Positions 18,008-26,541 of a DNA stretch of 64,000 nt are shown here, piece by piece. The notes below the pieces were generated by a model. The model was not told the origin of the DNA. It was given only the letters and a program-made list of their open reading frames with translations, and did not search any database. A program made the position numbers and the translations under genes. Numbering within the stretch: the stretch's first letter is position 1; every line of letters starts with the position of its first letter. Origin of the DNA: Thalassotalea_E sp964620605 (GTDB lineage Bacteria; Pseudomonadota; Gammaproteobacteria; Enterobacterales; Alteromonadaceae); NCBI GenBank assembly GCA_964620605.1, contig CAZUHQ010000009.1, positions 1 through 64,000 of the forward strand. Direction: 5' to 3'.

Positions 18008-18343
18008 TATGTTCCACTTAACAACTGCTTGTTCAACACGCTTTAATTAAGACGAACAAGCTCAGAAAATCCGCCAGTAAAACTTCAAATAATGACAAAT
18101 ATTTTTTATTCGCCATTGATAGCCAATGAATTAAGCTCTCATTCAACTACTAAGGTTATGCTTGTAATCACAGTATGAACTGTAATAGAGTTTTTTATCG
18201 ATGAAAACGTATGCAATACGATTAAAAATAATATAAACAGGTTGCAAATAAACTTACTATCTACCGGTACAACAGTTAAACCACTGTTTTTGTTCCAATG
18301 CCAAAAACAAAAAATAATAATTAAGGCAGTTAAATAGCGCACT
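18008..18343. promoter_or_regulatory. Divergent regulatory region, sigma factor / TonB receptor
   Basis: A 336-base AT-rich gap with no ORF of its own. It contains the inverted repeat at 18027-18061 (8-bp arms) and the LacI-type site at 18202-18215. I could not pick out clear -35/-10 hexamers by eye. Confidence 0.5.
18202..18215. promoter_or_regulatory. Putative LacI-family operator upstream of TonB receptor
   Basis: TGAAAACGTATGCA differs from the GH97 upstream site (98-111) at one of 14 bases and is centred on CG. It lies 129 bases before the receptor start. Recurrence in two sugar-related promoters about 18 kb apart is the main support. Confidence 0.5.
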
Positions 18344-21300
18344 ATGAGCCGTCAGCCAAAGTTAACAAACAATATTTTTCTAAAAATTATATGGAGGAAA
18401 ATTTTTCGCCACTCGTCCTTGTTTGGTGTATGGGGTAAATCCCTGCACGCGGAATATCAAAAATTACGTTTGCGTTTAATTACTCTGCTCTTGATGTTTA
18501 GCCTGTCGACCTCTGTGGTGACGGCCGGAGAAAAAAACGACAAAGTCTTTTTCAATATTCCAAGACAGAGAGCCGACTTATCACTAATAAGTTTTGCAGA
18601 ACAAGCCGATATCACCTTGCTGTTTCCAATGAAAAACATTGCGGACAAGCAAACGAACGCCGTGATTGGTGAGTATTCGATTATGAATGCCCTCAATTTG
18701 CTGTTAAAAGATAGCGGGCTCAAAACTGACATTAGCGAAAGTGGGCAGTTATCTATCTTAATAGATCCAAGTTTTGAGAGAAAAAACGACATGGCGAATT
18801 ATAAAAAGAATAAGGTTTCTAGCGCTGTTTTAGCTGTTTTAAGTGCCGTTACCACGGCGCAGGCAAACGCAGATACGGCTCCAGCAAAAGAAATTGAAGT
18901 AATAGAAGTTAGGGGGATCAAGGGAGCATTAGGCCGGGCAATGGATGCCAAACGTGAAGCTGGTGGCGTGGTTGATTCAATCTCTGCCGAAGACATAGGT
19001 AAATTTCCCGATACTAACCTGGCAGAATCATTACAGCGCATCACCGGGGTTTCCATCGACCGTTCTGGGGGGGAAGGTCAATTAATTACCGTCCGTGGTT
19101 TCGGCCCGCAGTTTAATACCGTATTGGTTAATGGCCGCCAAATAGCGTCAGAAAATCAAAGCCGCGCATTTAGTTTNNNNNNNNNNACTATCGCATCTGA
19201 ATTAGTGAAAAGTCTCGATGTTCACAAAACCTCAACCGCCACCATGCAATCTGGCGGTATAGGTTCTACCGTCAATGTTAATACTGCAAAACCTTTTGCC
19301 ATCAACGGTTTTAAAGTGGCTGGTAGCATCAAAGGTATTTATGACGGCAACAGTGAAGAAACCTCTCCTCAAGTTTCTGCGCTGATCAGTAATACCTTTA
19401 ACGATGAAAGTTTAGGTCTATTGTTTGCTATTTCTCATCAGAAACGTGAAACCAGACTCAATCAGGCACAAATGGATGGCTGGCTGGAAAACGTCGGCGT
19501 GCCAAATCCAATGACCGAAAGTGGTCAGGCCTATACCGGTAATATTTTTTCACCGCGTAACTATGATCATAAAGTCACCATGGAACAGCGTACCCGTACT
19601 AATGCGAACCTGGTATTGCAATATGCGCCTTCAGATAATTTAATCGTCACCGCAGATGCGCTGTATTCTGACTTTGACGTTGAAACCGATACTACTTCTT
19701 ACGGTCACTGGTTTACTGCGCCAAATATTGAAGGCTTTGGCGGCGCCGTTGGGCCGACCGTTGATGAAAACGGTACCGTTATCGATTTATATCAGGAAAT
19801 CGGTTTAGCCACTGATATGCACGCAAAAAAATTCAATCGTTTAACCAAGTCGAGCGCCGTCGGGTTAAATTTTGACTGGGATGTAAATGATAACCTTAAC
19901 ATGAGGTTTGATGTGAGCCATTCAAGCGCAGAGCGCGCCGCCAATAACGGCCGTGGCGATCAGCTCTCTTTGATCGGTTATGCCAACCGCGTACGTTTTC
20001 AGGTTGACGATAATATCTTGCCTTACGCCAGCGAATTTGCCAGCGCCAATCCAAATATTTACAGCGGCCAGCAAGAACAAGATGGCACTGCCTACGACCC
20101 AAACGTCACCCCGGATGGCGTTTCTGATCACTTAGATCCCGCCAATAGCCGCGCTCATGTAATGCTGCGCCGCGGTTGGGCGGTAGAAGATAGCGTCGAT
20201 CAATTACGCTGGGACAGCACCTGGTTAGACGATGCTGACAGCGGATTATCAGCAGTAAAATTCGGTGCCATGTACTCAAAAGAGAGCAAAAATTTAGAGC
20301 GTTGGGATAACGAAGGCGTAGGTATTCACTGTACTTACTGCGGTTATCCGGATGTCCCTGACATGGGTGCATTTGAGCAATATGTTTTTGATGCTGGCAG
20401 CGATTTTTTAAGTGATGTTAGTGGTAGCGGCCGTATGCCAACCTCCTGGCTTGCTCATGATGGCGAAGCCAACTTTGTGTTTTTAGAGCAATATGCCGCG
20501 GCAAATGGCAACCCGATCAGCTTTGATGCGGTTAAGCGCAACAAATCTTATGAAGTGACAGAAACCACCTTCTCGCTATATGCCGAGTTCGACTTTGAAA
20601 CAGAACTTGCTGGCATGCCGTTATCAGCCACCGCAGGTATGCGTTATGAGTCGACCGATGTTGATGTCGACGGTACCGATGAACCGGTATCTGAATTAGT
20701 GATTTTAGATAAAACCGAAATGCTCGCCAGTTATGGTTCGGCGCAATCAATCACTAAAAGCTCTGATTATGAAGCGATCTTGCCAAACATCAGCGTGAAA
20801 TTGGAAATTAGCGATGAATTGGTTGCCCGTTTAGCAGCATCACAAACCATCACTCGTCCAACACTGGACAGCATGTCTCCGGTAACTGTTATTGGCACCA
20901 CGCGTCAAGGCGGGAACTTAACTTCCAGTTCAGGTAACCCTGAGTTAGAGCCTTTTACGTCTGATAACCTAGATCTGTCGCTGGAATGGTATTACAGTGA
21001 CGCCAGTTATTTATCCGCTGGTTATTTCAGAAAAAATGTTGCGAATTTTATTATCAACTCCACCGAACAAGTGACCTTTGAAACTGCCAATGGTGGGTTA
21101 TTAACAGACCCATCAACCGGTAACGACGTTGATAATCCGGACGCTGCCGACGGCGTTGCAACCTTTACCAATACTTTGCCAAACAACAGTGAATCGGCAA
21201 TTGTCGATGGCTGGGAAGTGGCATTGCAGCACACCTTCGATAGCGGTTTTGGTTTAATGGCAAACGCGACCTTGGTTGACAGTGATGCGGATCTGGATCC

Positions 21301-21646
21301 GGCGGATATTTCACAGATTTTTGCACTGACCGGCTTAAGTGATTCTTATAACCTGGTGGGTTTTTATGAAAACGGCCCGCTACAGGCGCGTGTTGCCTAC
21401 AACTGGCGTGACAGTTTTGTCCAGTCATTGACTCAATCAAACGGTGACGGTGTCACTATTGTTGAAGACTATGCGCAAGTAGATGCCAGTGCCAGTTATG
21501 ATGTCACTGACAACATCACTGTATTCTTTGAGGGCATTAACCTGACGGAAGAATATGTTCATAAACGTGGTCGATTCGCCAATCAACTATTACTGATTGA
21601 AGACAGTGGTCGCCGCTTTGCCTTTGGTGTTCGCGGCACTTTTTAA
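18344..21646 (+). CDS. TonB-dependent receptor with STN domain (contains assembly gap)
   Basis: An outer-membrane active transporter and signal transducer of about 1100 residues. Residues about 43-60 are a signal-like segment (LITLLLMFSLSTSVVTA), followed by an STN signalling domain (about 67-145). A second complete signal peptide begins at M150 (ATG at 18791; KKNKVSSAVLAVLSAVTTA). Then come a TonB-box-like region (EIEVIEVRGIKG), the plug domain (FPDTNLAESLQRITGVSIDR) and a beta-barrel ending in Phe. The class is the large proteobacterial receptors used for carbohydrates and other complex nutrients. A 10-N gap at 19177-19186 falls in the conserved AFSFD motif and keeps frame. The gene is divergent from fecI/fecR and followed by a terminator. 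Confidence 0.92.
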   Translation: MSRQPKLTNNIFLKIIWRKIFRHSSLFGVWGKSLHAEYQKLRLRLITLLLMFSLSTSVVTAGEKNDKVFFNIPRQRADLSLISFAEQADITLLFPMKNIADKQTNAVIGEYSIMNALNLLLKDSGLKTDISESGQLSILIDPSFERKNDMANYKKNKVSSAVLAVLSAVTTAQANADTAPAKEIEVIEVRGIKGALGRAMDAKREAGGVVDSISAEDIGKFPDTNLAESLQRITGVSIDRSGGEGQLITVRGFGPQFNTVLVNGRQIASENQSRAFSXXXXTIASELVKSLDVHKTSTATMQSGGIGSTVNVNTAKPFAINGFKVAGSIKGIYDGNSEETSPQVSALISNTFNDESLGLLFAISHQKRETRLNQAQMDGWLENVGVPNPMTESGQAYTGNIFSPRNYDHKVTMEQRTRTNANLVLQYAPSDNLIVTADALYSDFDVETDTTSYGHWFTAPNIEGFGGAVGPTVDENGTVIDLYQEIGLATDMHAKKFNRLTKSSAVGLNFDWDVNDNLNMRFDVSHSSAERAANNGRGDQLSLIGYANRVRFQVDDNILPYASEFASANPNIYSGQQEQDGTAYDPNVTPDGVSDHLDPANSRAHVMLRRGWAVEDSVDQLRWDSTWLDDADSGLSAVKFGAMYSKESKNLERWDNEGVGIHCTYCGYPDVPDMGAFEQYVFDAGSDFLSDVSGSGRMPTSWLAHDGEANFVFLEQYAAANGNPISFDAVKRNKSYEVTETTFSLYAEFDFETELAGMPLSATAGMRYESTDVDVDGTDEPVSELVILDKTEMLASYGSAQSITKSSDYEAILPNISVKLEISDELVARLAASQTITRPTLDSMSPVTVIGTTRQGGNLTSSSGNPELEPFTSDNLDLSLEWYYSDASYLSAGYFRKNVANFIINSTEQVTFETANGGLLTDPSTGNDVDNPDAADGVATFTNTLPNNSESAIVDGWEVALQHTFDSGFGLMANATLVDSDADLDPADISQIFALTGLSDSYNLVGFYENGPLQARVAYNWRDSFVQSLTQSNGDGVTIVEDYAQVDASASYDVTDNITVFFEGINLTEEYVHKRGRFANQLLLIEDSGRRFAFGVRGTF
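19177..19186. other. Assembly gap (10 N) inside the TonB receptor
   Basis: Ten N bases replace part of the motif AFSF-D-T(I/L)ASEL. In relatives, four bases (completing Phe and adding Asp) would bridge TT and ACT. The 10 N are then a placeholder that adds two extra codons without breaking frame. Confidence 0.7.
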
Positions 21647-21660
21647 GCTGCCGCACTTGC

Positions 21661-21693
21661 AAACGGCTATTGAGTTTCAATAGCCGTTTTTTT
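21661..21693 (+). terminator. Intrinsic terminator after TonB receptor
   Basis: AAACGGCTATTGA / TCAATAGCCGTTT makes a perfect 13-bp stem with a GTT loop and a T-run. It separates the receptor from the halogenase gene, so the latter needs readthrough or its own promoter in the short remaining gap. Confidence 0.9.
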
Positions 21694-21754
21694 GCTTATT
21701 AACTTTTCGCATAGAAGTTTTTTCTTTTAGACAAAACAAAATGAGTGACCAACT

Positions 21755-23332
21755 ATGACAACAAACACTCAAACAGCAACTAATGCCAATACCATTAAAA
21801 CCGTAGTGGTAGTGGGTGGTGGTATTGCAGGCTGGTTAACCGCCGGGCGCATTGCCGCACAACATAATACCAAGGAAAATAGCAATATTAAGGTAGTGTT
21901 GGTGGAATCGCCAAATGTCCCAGCGATTGGCGTTGGCGAAGGTACCTGGCCAACGATGCGCAGCACCTTGATTGCCTTAGGGATCAGTGAAACCGACTTT
22001 ATCCGCGAATGCGACGCCAGTTTTAAGCAAGGCGCGAAATTTTCCAAGTGGGTTGATGGCACGGCAAACGATTTTTACTATCACCCGCTCGTACTGCCCC
22101 AAGGCTTTGGTAAAGCGGATCTCGCCGGTTACTGGCATACCATGAAGCGAGAAAATAAATCATCATTTTCTAACGATCTCTGCTTTCAAGAAGCGATCTG
22201 CGAACAAGATTTGGCACCAAAAACCATCCGTACCCCGGAATTTAGCGCAGTTGCCAATTATGCCTATCATCTCGATTCCGGAAAGTTTGCGGTATTTTTA
22301 CAAAAACACTGCTGCGACAAACTGAACGTTAAACATATTTTAGATGATGTTATTAAGGTTAACAGCAAAGCAAATAACGATATCGCCTCTCTGACGACAA
22401 AGAATTATGGTGAACTGCACGGTGACTTATTCGTCGATTGCACCGGTTTTTCGTCACTATTATTAGGCCAACATTATCAGGTGCCGTTTAAGCCTTGCGA
22501 TGATGTGCTATTTATCGACACCGCGCTAGCTGTGCAAGTGCCTTACGAAAACGAAAACGCACCTATTGCTTCTCATACCATTTCTACCGGACAAGAAGCT
22601 GGCTGGATTTGGGATATCGGCCTCCAGCATCGCCGCGGCGTCGGTTATGTTTATGCCAGCAAATACAACTCTGAGCAGCAGGCGCATAAAGTATTAGAAC
22701 AATATGTAGGCCAGCCGCTGGATTCGTTAAATGTCAGAAAAATCCCAATAAAAAGTGGCCATAGAACCAGGTTTTGGCAAAACAACTGTGTTGCCGTTGG
22801 TTTATCTGCCGGTTTCCTGGAACCGTTAGAAGCCTCGGCGTTAGTGCTGGTCGAGTTATCGGCACAAATGATCAGTGAACAATTGCCTGCTACGCGCGAA
22901 GTGATGGAGATCACCGCCAAGCGCTTTAATGACACCTTTTTGTATCGCTGGCAGAAAATCATCGATTTTCTCAAACTGCATTATATTTTAAGCAAGCGCA
23001 CAGATAACCCATTCTGGGTTGATAACCGCCATCCAGATAGCATTCCGGACAGCCTGAAAGAGTTGATGCAATTATGGCAGTACCGCTCACCGGTAGATTT
23101 TGACTTTACCAGCAATAATGAAGTATTTCCGGCCGCCAGTTATCAATATGTGTTATACGGCATGGGCTTTAAAAGTGATTATCAACACAGTCACCATCAA
23201 TTAACTGACCCAGGCTTTGCCGAGCAGCAATTTGTGAAAAATCAGCAAATGATCAAACAGGCATTGACTTCGCTACCAACCAACCGCGAGTTACTTAACA
23301 AGATCCGTGAATATGGTTTGAGCCCTATGTAA
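21755..23332 (+). CDS. Flavin-dependent (tryptophan-type) halogenase
   Basis: A FADH2-dependent halogenase-family protein of 525 residues. The FAD-binding GGGIAG lies at 21-26 after a beta strand. EGTWPTMRS (62-70) and the catalytic lysine in ASFKQGAKF (K91, equivalent to PrnA K79 by motif) are present. FLEPLEAS (354-361) carries the probable catalytic glutamate E356. The monooxygenase-excluding WxWxIP motif reads WIWDIG (284-289), with Pro replaced by Gly. Members found beside TonB receptors and SapC proteins commonly show this form. Some relatives (Brevundimonas BrvH, Xanthomonas enzymes) halogenate indoles, often preferring bromide. The natural substrate is unknown. Confidence 0.88.
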   Translation: MTTNTQTATNANTIKTVVVVGGGIAGWLTAGRIAAQHNTKENSNIKVVLVESPNVPAIGVGEGTWPTMRSTLIALGISETDFIRECDASFKQGAKFSKWVDGTANDFYYHPLVLPQGFGKADLAGYWHTMKRENKSSFSNDLCFQEAICEQDLAPKTIRTPEFSAVANYAYHLDSGKFAVFLQKHCCDKLNVKHILDDVIKVNSKANNDIASLTTKNYGELHGDLFVDCTGFSSLLLGQHYQVPFKPCDDVLFIDTALAVQVPYENENAPIASHTISTGQEAGWIWDIGLQHRRGVGYVYASKYNSEQQAHKVLEQYVGQPLDSLNVRKIPIKSGHRTRFWQNNCVAVGLSAGFLEPLEASALVLVELSAQMISEQLPATREVMEITAKRFNDTFLYRWQKIIDFLKLHYILSKRTDNPFWVDNRHPDSIPDSLKELMQLWQYRSPVDFDFTSNNEVFPAASYQYVLYGMGFKSDYQHSHHQLTDPGFAEQQFVKNQQMIKQALTSLPTNRELLNKIREYGLSPM

Positions 23333-23337
23333 AGCAC

Positions 23338-23387
23338 GTTGCTATGGTGATGCTTGCTCTTATCACCAAGGCAACAGCTATAGCAAC
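23338..23387. repeat. Nested hairpin between halogenase and SapC genes
   Basis: GTTGCTAT...ATAGCAAC arms enclose GGTGAT...ATCACC, giving a two-level stem. The loop segment GATGCTTGCTCTTAT (23349-23363) is the exact reverse complement of 10073-10087 in repeat copy B. It may be a REP-like element, an mRNA processing site or an attenuator. Confidence 0.6.
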
Positions 23388-23426
23388 TTAGCCAAAAGAA
23401 TTACAACAAATAAAAGAGAACAACAA

Positions 23427-24168
23427 ATGACAACACTGGTCGCAATCAACCCTGAGCAGCATCAAGCATTAGCTATAGACAAGGCAAAAGCCGAAGCGCA
23501 TGGCGCTGAGCTTAACCTGATCCCGGTGATTACCGCAGAATTTACTAACCTGGCAGTGCAATATCCGATTGTNNNNNNNNNNCAAAAATGGCGACACCGG
23601 TGAATTTATCTGCGCCGCGATGCTAGGCTTTGCAGCAAAGGAAAACCTATTCTGGCAAGACGACCAATGGCAAGGTATTTATCTGCCACTACAAATCCAA
23701 CGCCAACCGTTTTTTGTTGGCGATGCCAACCAGTCTGATGCAAACGATTATGTCGTGTGCTTTGACAGCAGTAGTCCGGCAATTATTAATGAAAGCGAGT
23801 TGAGCAATCCGTCACAACAATTCAAACTGTTTAACGAGCATCATCAGGAAACGGATTACTTTCAACAAACTAAAGCGATGCTGGCGCAATTATTACAGGG
23901 TGAGCAACTTAATAAAGTGTTTATCCAACGATTAACTGAGCTGGAGTTAATTCAGCCACTGTCGCTGGAAGTGAGCTTTGCCAATCAAAGTTCAACCCGG
24001 CTAAACGGTCTCTACACTATCGATCAGCAAAAGCTTGCTGCTTTGCCACCGGAGCAAATTGCTCAGCTACACAAAGATAACTGGTTACCGGCAATTTATG
24101 CAATGACAACATCCCTCGGGCAAATCTATGCGTTAATTGAACGTAAAAATGCCCGCTTGGCCGGTTAA
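23427..24168 (+). CDS. SapC-family protein (interrupted by assembly gap)
   Basis: I place the start at ATG 23427, after an AAAGAGAA sequence. The first 48 codons run in one frame up to the 10-N gap at 23573-23582. Downstream, KNGDTGEF and the rest continue in the next frame. The SapC family (PF07277) has the pattern YPIVFTKN-DTGEF here, which fits a true gap of six bases, so the apparent frameshift is an assembly artefact. The total is about 246 residues. SapC proteins of this type are found beside TonB receptors and halogenase-like genes. Their biochemical role is unknown; the name comes from a Campylobacter S-layer-related locus. Confidence 0.85.
23573..23582. other. Assembly gap (10 N) inside the sapC-like gene
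   Basis: Upstream codons end GT and downstream codons begin C-AAA-AAT-GGC. An intact frame needs a gap length divisible by three. Six bases would restore V-F-T-K-N. The 10-N placeholder therefore breaks the frame artificially. Confidence 0.75.
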
Positions 24169-24185
24169 CGTTAGCTAAAATAATA

Positions 24186-24893
24186 ATGATAAACCTCAGT
24201 AATCAACTCAAGATCAGCAGCCAGTATATCGGCGTCGAAGCAACACCTGTGTTGATCTTTGACAACCTGATTGCTCAGCCTGAGCAACTAAGGCAGTTGG
24301 CAATCAAGCAGCAAGACAGTTTTAGCCATCAGGCTTCAGATTATTATCCCGGGGTGCGGAAAAACGCGCCACAGTCTTATCAACAGCTACTAAGCGAGCA
24401 GTTGTTGCCTGTGCTAAAACAGTTTCCAGAGTTTAGCCAAACGAAACAACTTAGCGTGACGTTATCGGCATTTTCCATCGCCACCACAAAACCAGAGCAA
24501 TTAAGGCCAATACAAATGCTGCCGCACTTTGATACTCCGGCCAATAACCAATATGCATTAGTGCATTATTTATGTGATGCTGAGCATGGTGGCACTTCAT
24601 TCTACCACCATAAAAGCACAAGCTTTGAGCGCATCACCAATATGCGTCATAACCAATATCGACTCGTAATAAAGCAAGAAGCTATCGCGGCCAAACTTCA
24701 TCAAACCCCTGGCTATATTCAGGGTTCGACGCCGCTATTTGAGAAGCTCTATCAGGTGGATGCGAAAATGAATCGGGCGATTCTTTACCCGAGTAATTTA
24801 CTGCATTCAGGGAATATTCAGACGCAAAACGGCTTATCCTCATCTGCTGCACAAGGTAGGCTGACAATCAGCAGTTTTATTACTCTGGATTAA
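24186..24893 (+). CDS. DUF6445-like protein with possible Fe(II)/2OG oxygenase triad
   Basis: A 235-residue cytoplasmic protein that I recognise only as the DUF6445 type found in halogenase/SapC loci. It contains HFD (H114-x-D116), LLHSG (H207) and GRLTISSF with R225 eighteen residues later. This order and spacing match the His-x-Asp...His metal triad and 2-oxoglutarate-binding Arg of prolyl-hydroxylase-like oxygenases. The segment DAEHGGTSFYHHK resembles the double-stranded beta-helix strands around it. It follows SapC by 17 bases, so it is likely co-transcribed. Enzymatic activity is inference from motif spacing. Confidence 0.7.
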   Translation: MINLSNQLKISSQYIGVEATPVLIFDNLIAQPEQLRQLAIKQQDSFSHQASDYYPGVRKNAPQSYQQLLSEQLLPVLKQFPEFSQTKQLSVTLSAFSIATTKPEQLRPIQMLPHFDTPANNQYALVHYLCDAEHGGTSFYHHKSTSFERITNMRHNQYRLVIKQEAIAAKLHQTPGYIQGSTPLFEKLYQVDAKMNRAILYPSNLLHSGNIQTQNGLSSSAAQGRLTISSFITLD

Positions 24894-24900
24894 AGCTTCA

Positions 24901-25311
24901 TTAAGGAAAACGATAAACAATTTTCATGTTTTCTGTCACCAAATTTAGCGGCAGGTAAGTAATGCTACCAGGTTGTTCCTGTAACCTAGTCTGTAGGTCT
25001 TCACTATCAGAATAATCCCTTGGTGGCTTGCCTTTACCGGTAAATACCAGCGTAGTCCAATAGGCATATAACTGCTTCGGCGACTTACCGGAAATATTTT
25101 TATAGAAGCTGTTACGCAAAGAATTATCTTTTAATTCGATCGGCTGCACTTTTTCACCATTTGGAAAACGCGTAGTGCGCGCCAAAAAGATATTCTCCAC
25201 CAGCTGGCTGCTTAACTGCTCTATCGGCGAATTTTTTGCCACTACTACTACAGTTTGCCCGTAGCTGACAAAACTCAATAATAACATTAATAGACTAATC
25301 AAGGGTTTCAT
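24901..25311 (-). CDS. Small periplasmic phosphate-binding-like protein
   Basis: A 136-residue protein with a signal peptide (1-18) and a single PBP-like lobe (VVVVAKNSPIEQLSSQLVENIF...FPNGEKVQPIEL). This corresponds to one domain of PstS-type phosphate-binding proteins, which are about twice as long. Such short versions are frequent beside porin and GGDEF or chemoreceptor genes in marine Gammaproteobacteria, and they may sense rather than transport. The ATG overlaps the porin stop by one base. The ligand is unknown. Confidence 0.75.
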   Translation of the reverse strand: MKPLISLLMLLLSFVSYGQTVVVVAKNSPIEQLSSQLVENIFLARTTRFPNGEKVQPIELKDNSLRNSFYKNISGKSPKQLYAYWTTLVFTGKGKPPRDYSDSEDLQTRLQEQPGSITYLPLNLVTENMKIVYRFP

Positions 25312-26471
25312 TAAAATGCTCCCTCTATTGTCACTGTCATTATATTACTTTCGCTATGTTCAACTGCATCTAACCTGCCGGTATCATCACTGGTGCGATT
25401 ATGTTGGAACTGCAATTTAACTGCCGCATAGTCGCTATAATCCCAACGGGCACCTAAAGCCCAGCTATAAGCATCTGCATTACCGTCAGGTGGCACAGGA
25501 GCATTGGACGGTCTGCCCGGAGGAGGCTCAGATGCCCCAGGTGGTACCGGCGGCTCAGAGCGCGGCACTTCAAATGCTTCAAAATATTGATTGTTCTTGG
25601 TCACCATAAAAAATGGCGTAATTTCGTTAAAACGATAAGCGAGCGAAAAATAATGTATGGTATCGTCAGGAGTGACTTCAGAATCGCTGCGGGAAAATCC
25701 GGCATTAACCTGCCATTGACCGAATACCAATTCGGTTTCTACACTGGCCATCAGCACATCACCAGATTCTAAGATCGTTTGTCCACGCGGTGTTTTTACT
25801 CCATACTCGGCGTGCATCAGCGCAGCGCGAACCCAGGAGCCTTGATAACTTAAGCGGGTTGAGATTAGCTCTATGCCATCAACATCCACTTCTTTCAGAT
25901 TATGCTCACCCTGTCCGATCGCAAATTGAAAATCCCAATGGTATTCACCAACGGATATATGCTTTAACAGCTCAACACCCTGATATTCATTGATACCGCT
26001 GGCTCCAGTACCTGGCGTTAATGGACGAGCCCATAATCGTGAATAACCAACAGTTCTTAGTTCAGTACCTTGCAAAAACGGCGTTTGAAAAGTACCGGCT
26101 CTGGCTTTTAAGTCATGACCAAAATCGTAGCTTAAATAAGCCCAATTAATGTCAGTATCAAAATCATCGCTTTGGTAAAACGCAACGCCTTGACCAAAGG
26201 CACTAAGATTGTCGGTAAACTGATATTCCAATTGCCCACCGAGCACTGAATTTTTGATGCTGAGCTTATTTTCCTCGTACTGCCGCATTTCTCCAACAGC
26301 ACTAACAACCGCCAAATCACTATCTGCTGTGCTAATATCTAGTGTATAGTAGCCATTGAAGAATAAATTATCTGACCAGTTTTCTGCAAACGTTGGCAAG
26401 CAGAAACAACTAGTAATAAAAAATAAGCAGCGGTATAAGGCGATAAAGGTTGGCTTATCACTTTGACGCAT
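25311..26471 (-). CDS. Outer-membrane porin-like beta-barrel protein
   Basis: I choose ATG 26471 (MRQSDKPTFIALYR...), giving 386 residues with a signal peptide ending near CLPTFA. The frame is open upstream to 26537, but that extension would precede the signal peptide and run into the divergent gene's leader. The body shows alternating hydrophobic strands with aromatic girdles (LFFNGYYTLDIS, WAYLSYDFGHDLKARAG) and a C-terminal Phe, typical of a diffusion porin. A Pro/Gly-rich insert (near PPVPPGASEPPPGRP) sits in a loop late in the barrel and is unusual. It is co-transcribed with the binding-protein-like gene. Confidence 0.8.
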   Translation of the reverse strand: MRQSDKPTFIALYRCLFFITSCFCLPTFAENWSDNLFFNGYYTLDISTADSDLAVVSAVGEMRQYEENKLSIKNSVLGGQLEYQFTDNLSAFGQGVAFYQSDDFDTDINWAYLSYDFGHDLKARAGTFQTPFLQGTELRTVGYSRLWARPLTPGTGASGINEYQGVELLKHISVGEYHWDFQFAIGQGEHNLKEVDVDGIELISTRLSYQGSWVRAALMHAEYGVKTPRGQTILESGDVLMASVETELVFGQWQVNAGFSRSDSEVTPDDTIHYFSLAYRFNEITPFFMVTKNNQYFEAFEVPRSEPPVPPGASEPPPGRPSNAPVPPDGNADAYSWALGARWDYSDYAAVKLQFQHNRTSDDTGRLDAVEHSESNIMTVTIEGAF

Positions 26472-26541
26472 TTGGACTCCGTTAAATTTATTCGAATATT
26501 CCGTGAGAGCGATCTCATTATACAATAATAAATACACAGAT

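Noticed and set aside
21755..23332. Halogenase judged inactive because WxWxIP reads WIWDIG
   Set aside because: The Pro-to-Gly change is common in receptor-linked members, and the FAD, Lys and Glu motifs are intact.
23427..24168. SapC-like gene as a frameshifted pseudogene
   Set aside because: The frame break falls exactly in a 10-N gap, and a six-base gap would restore the conserved motif.
24901..25311. Full PstS phosphate-binding protein
   Set aside because: The protein is about half the length of PstS and no pst transport genes are near, so only a PBP-like lobe is claimed.
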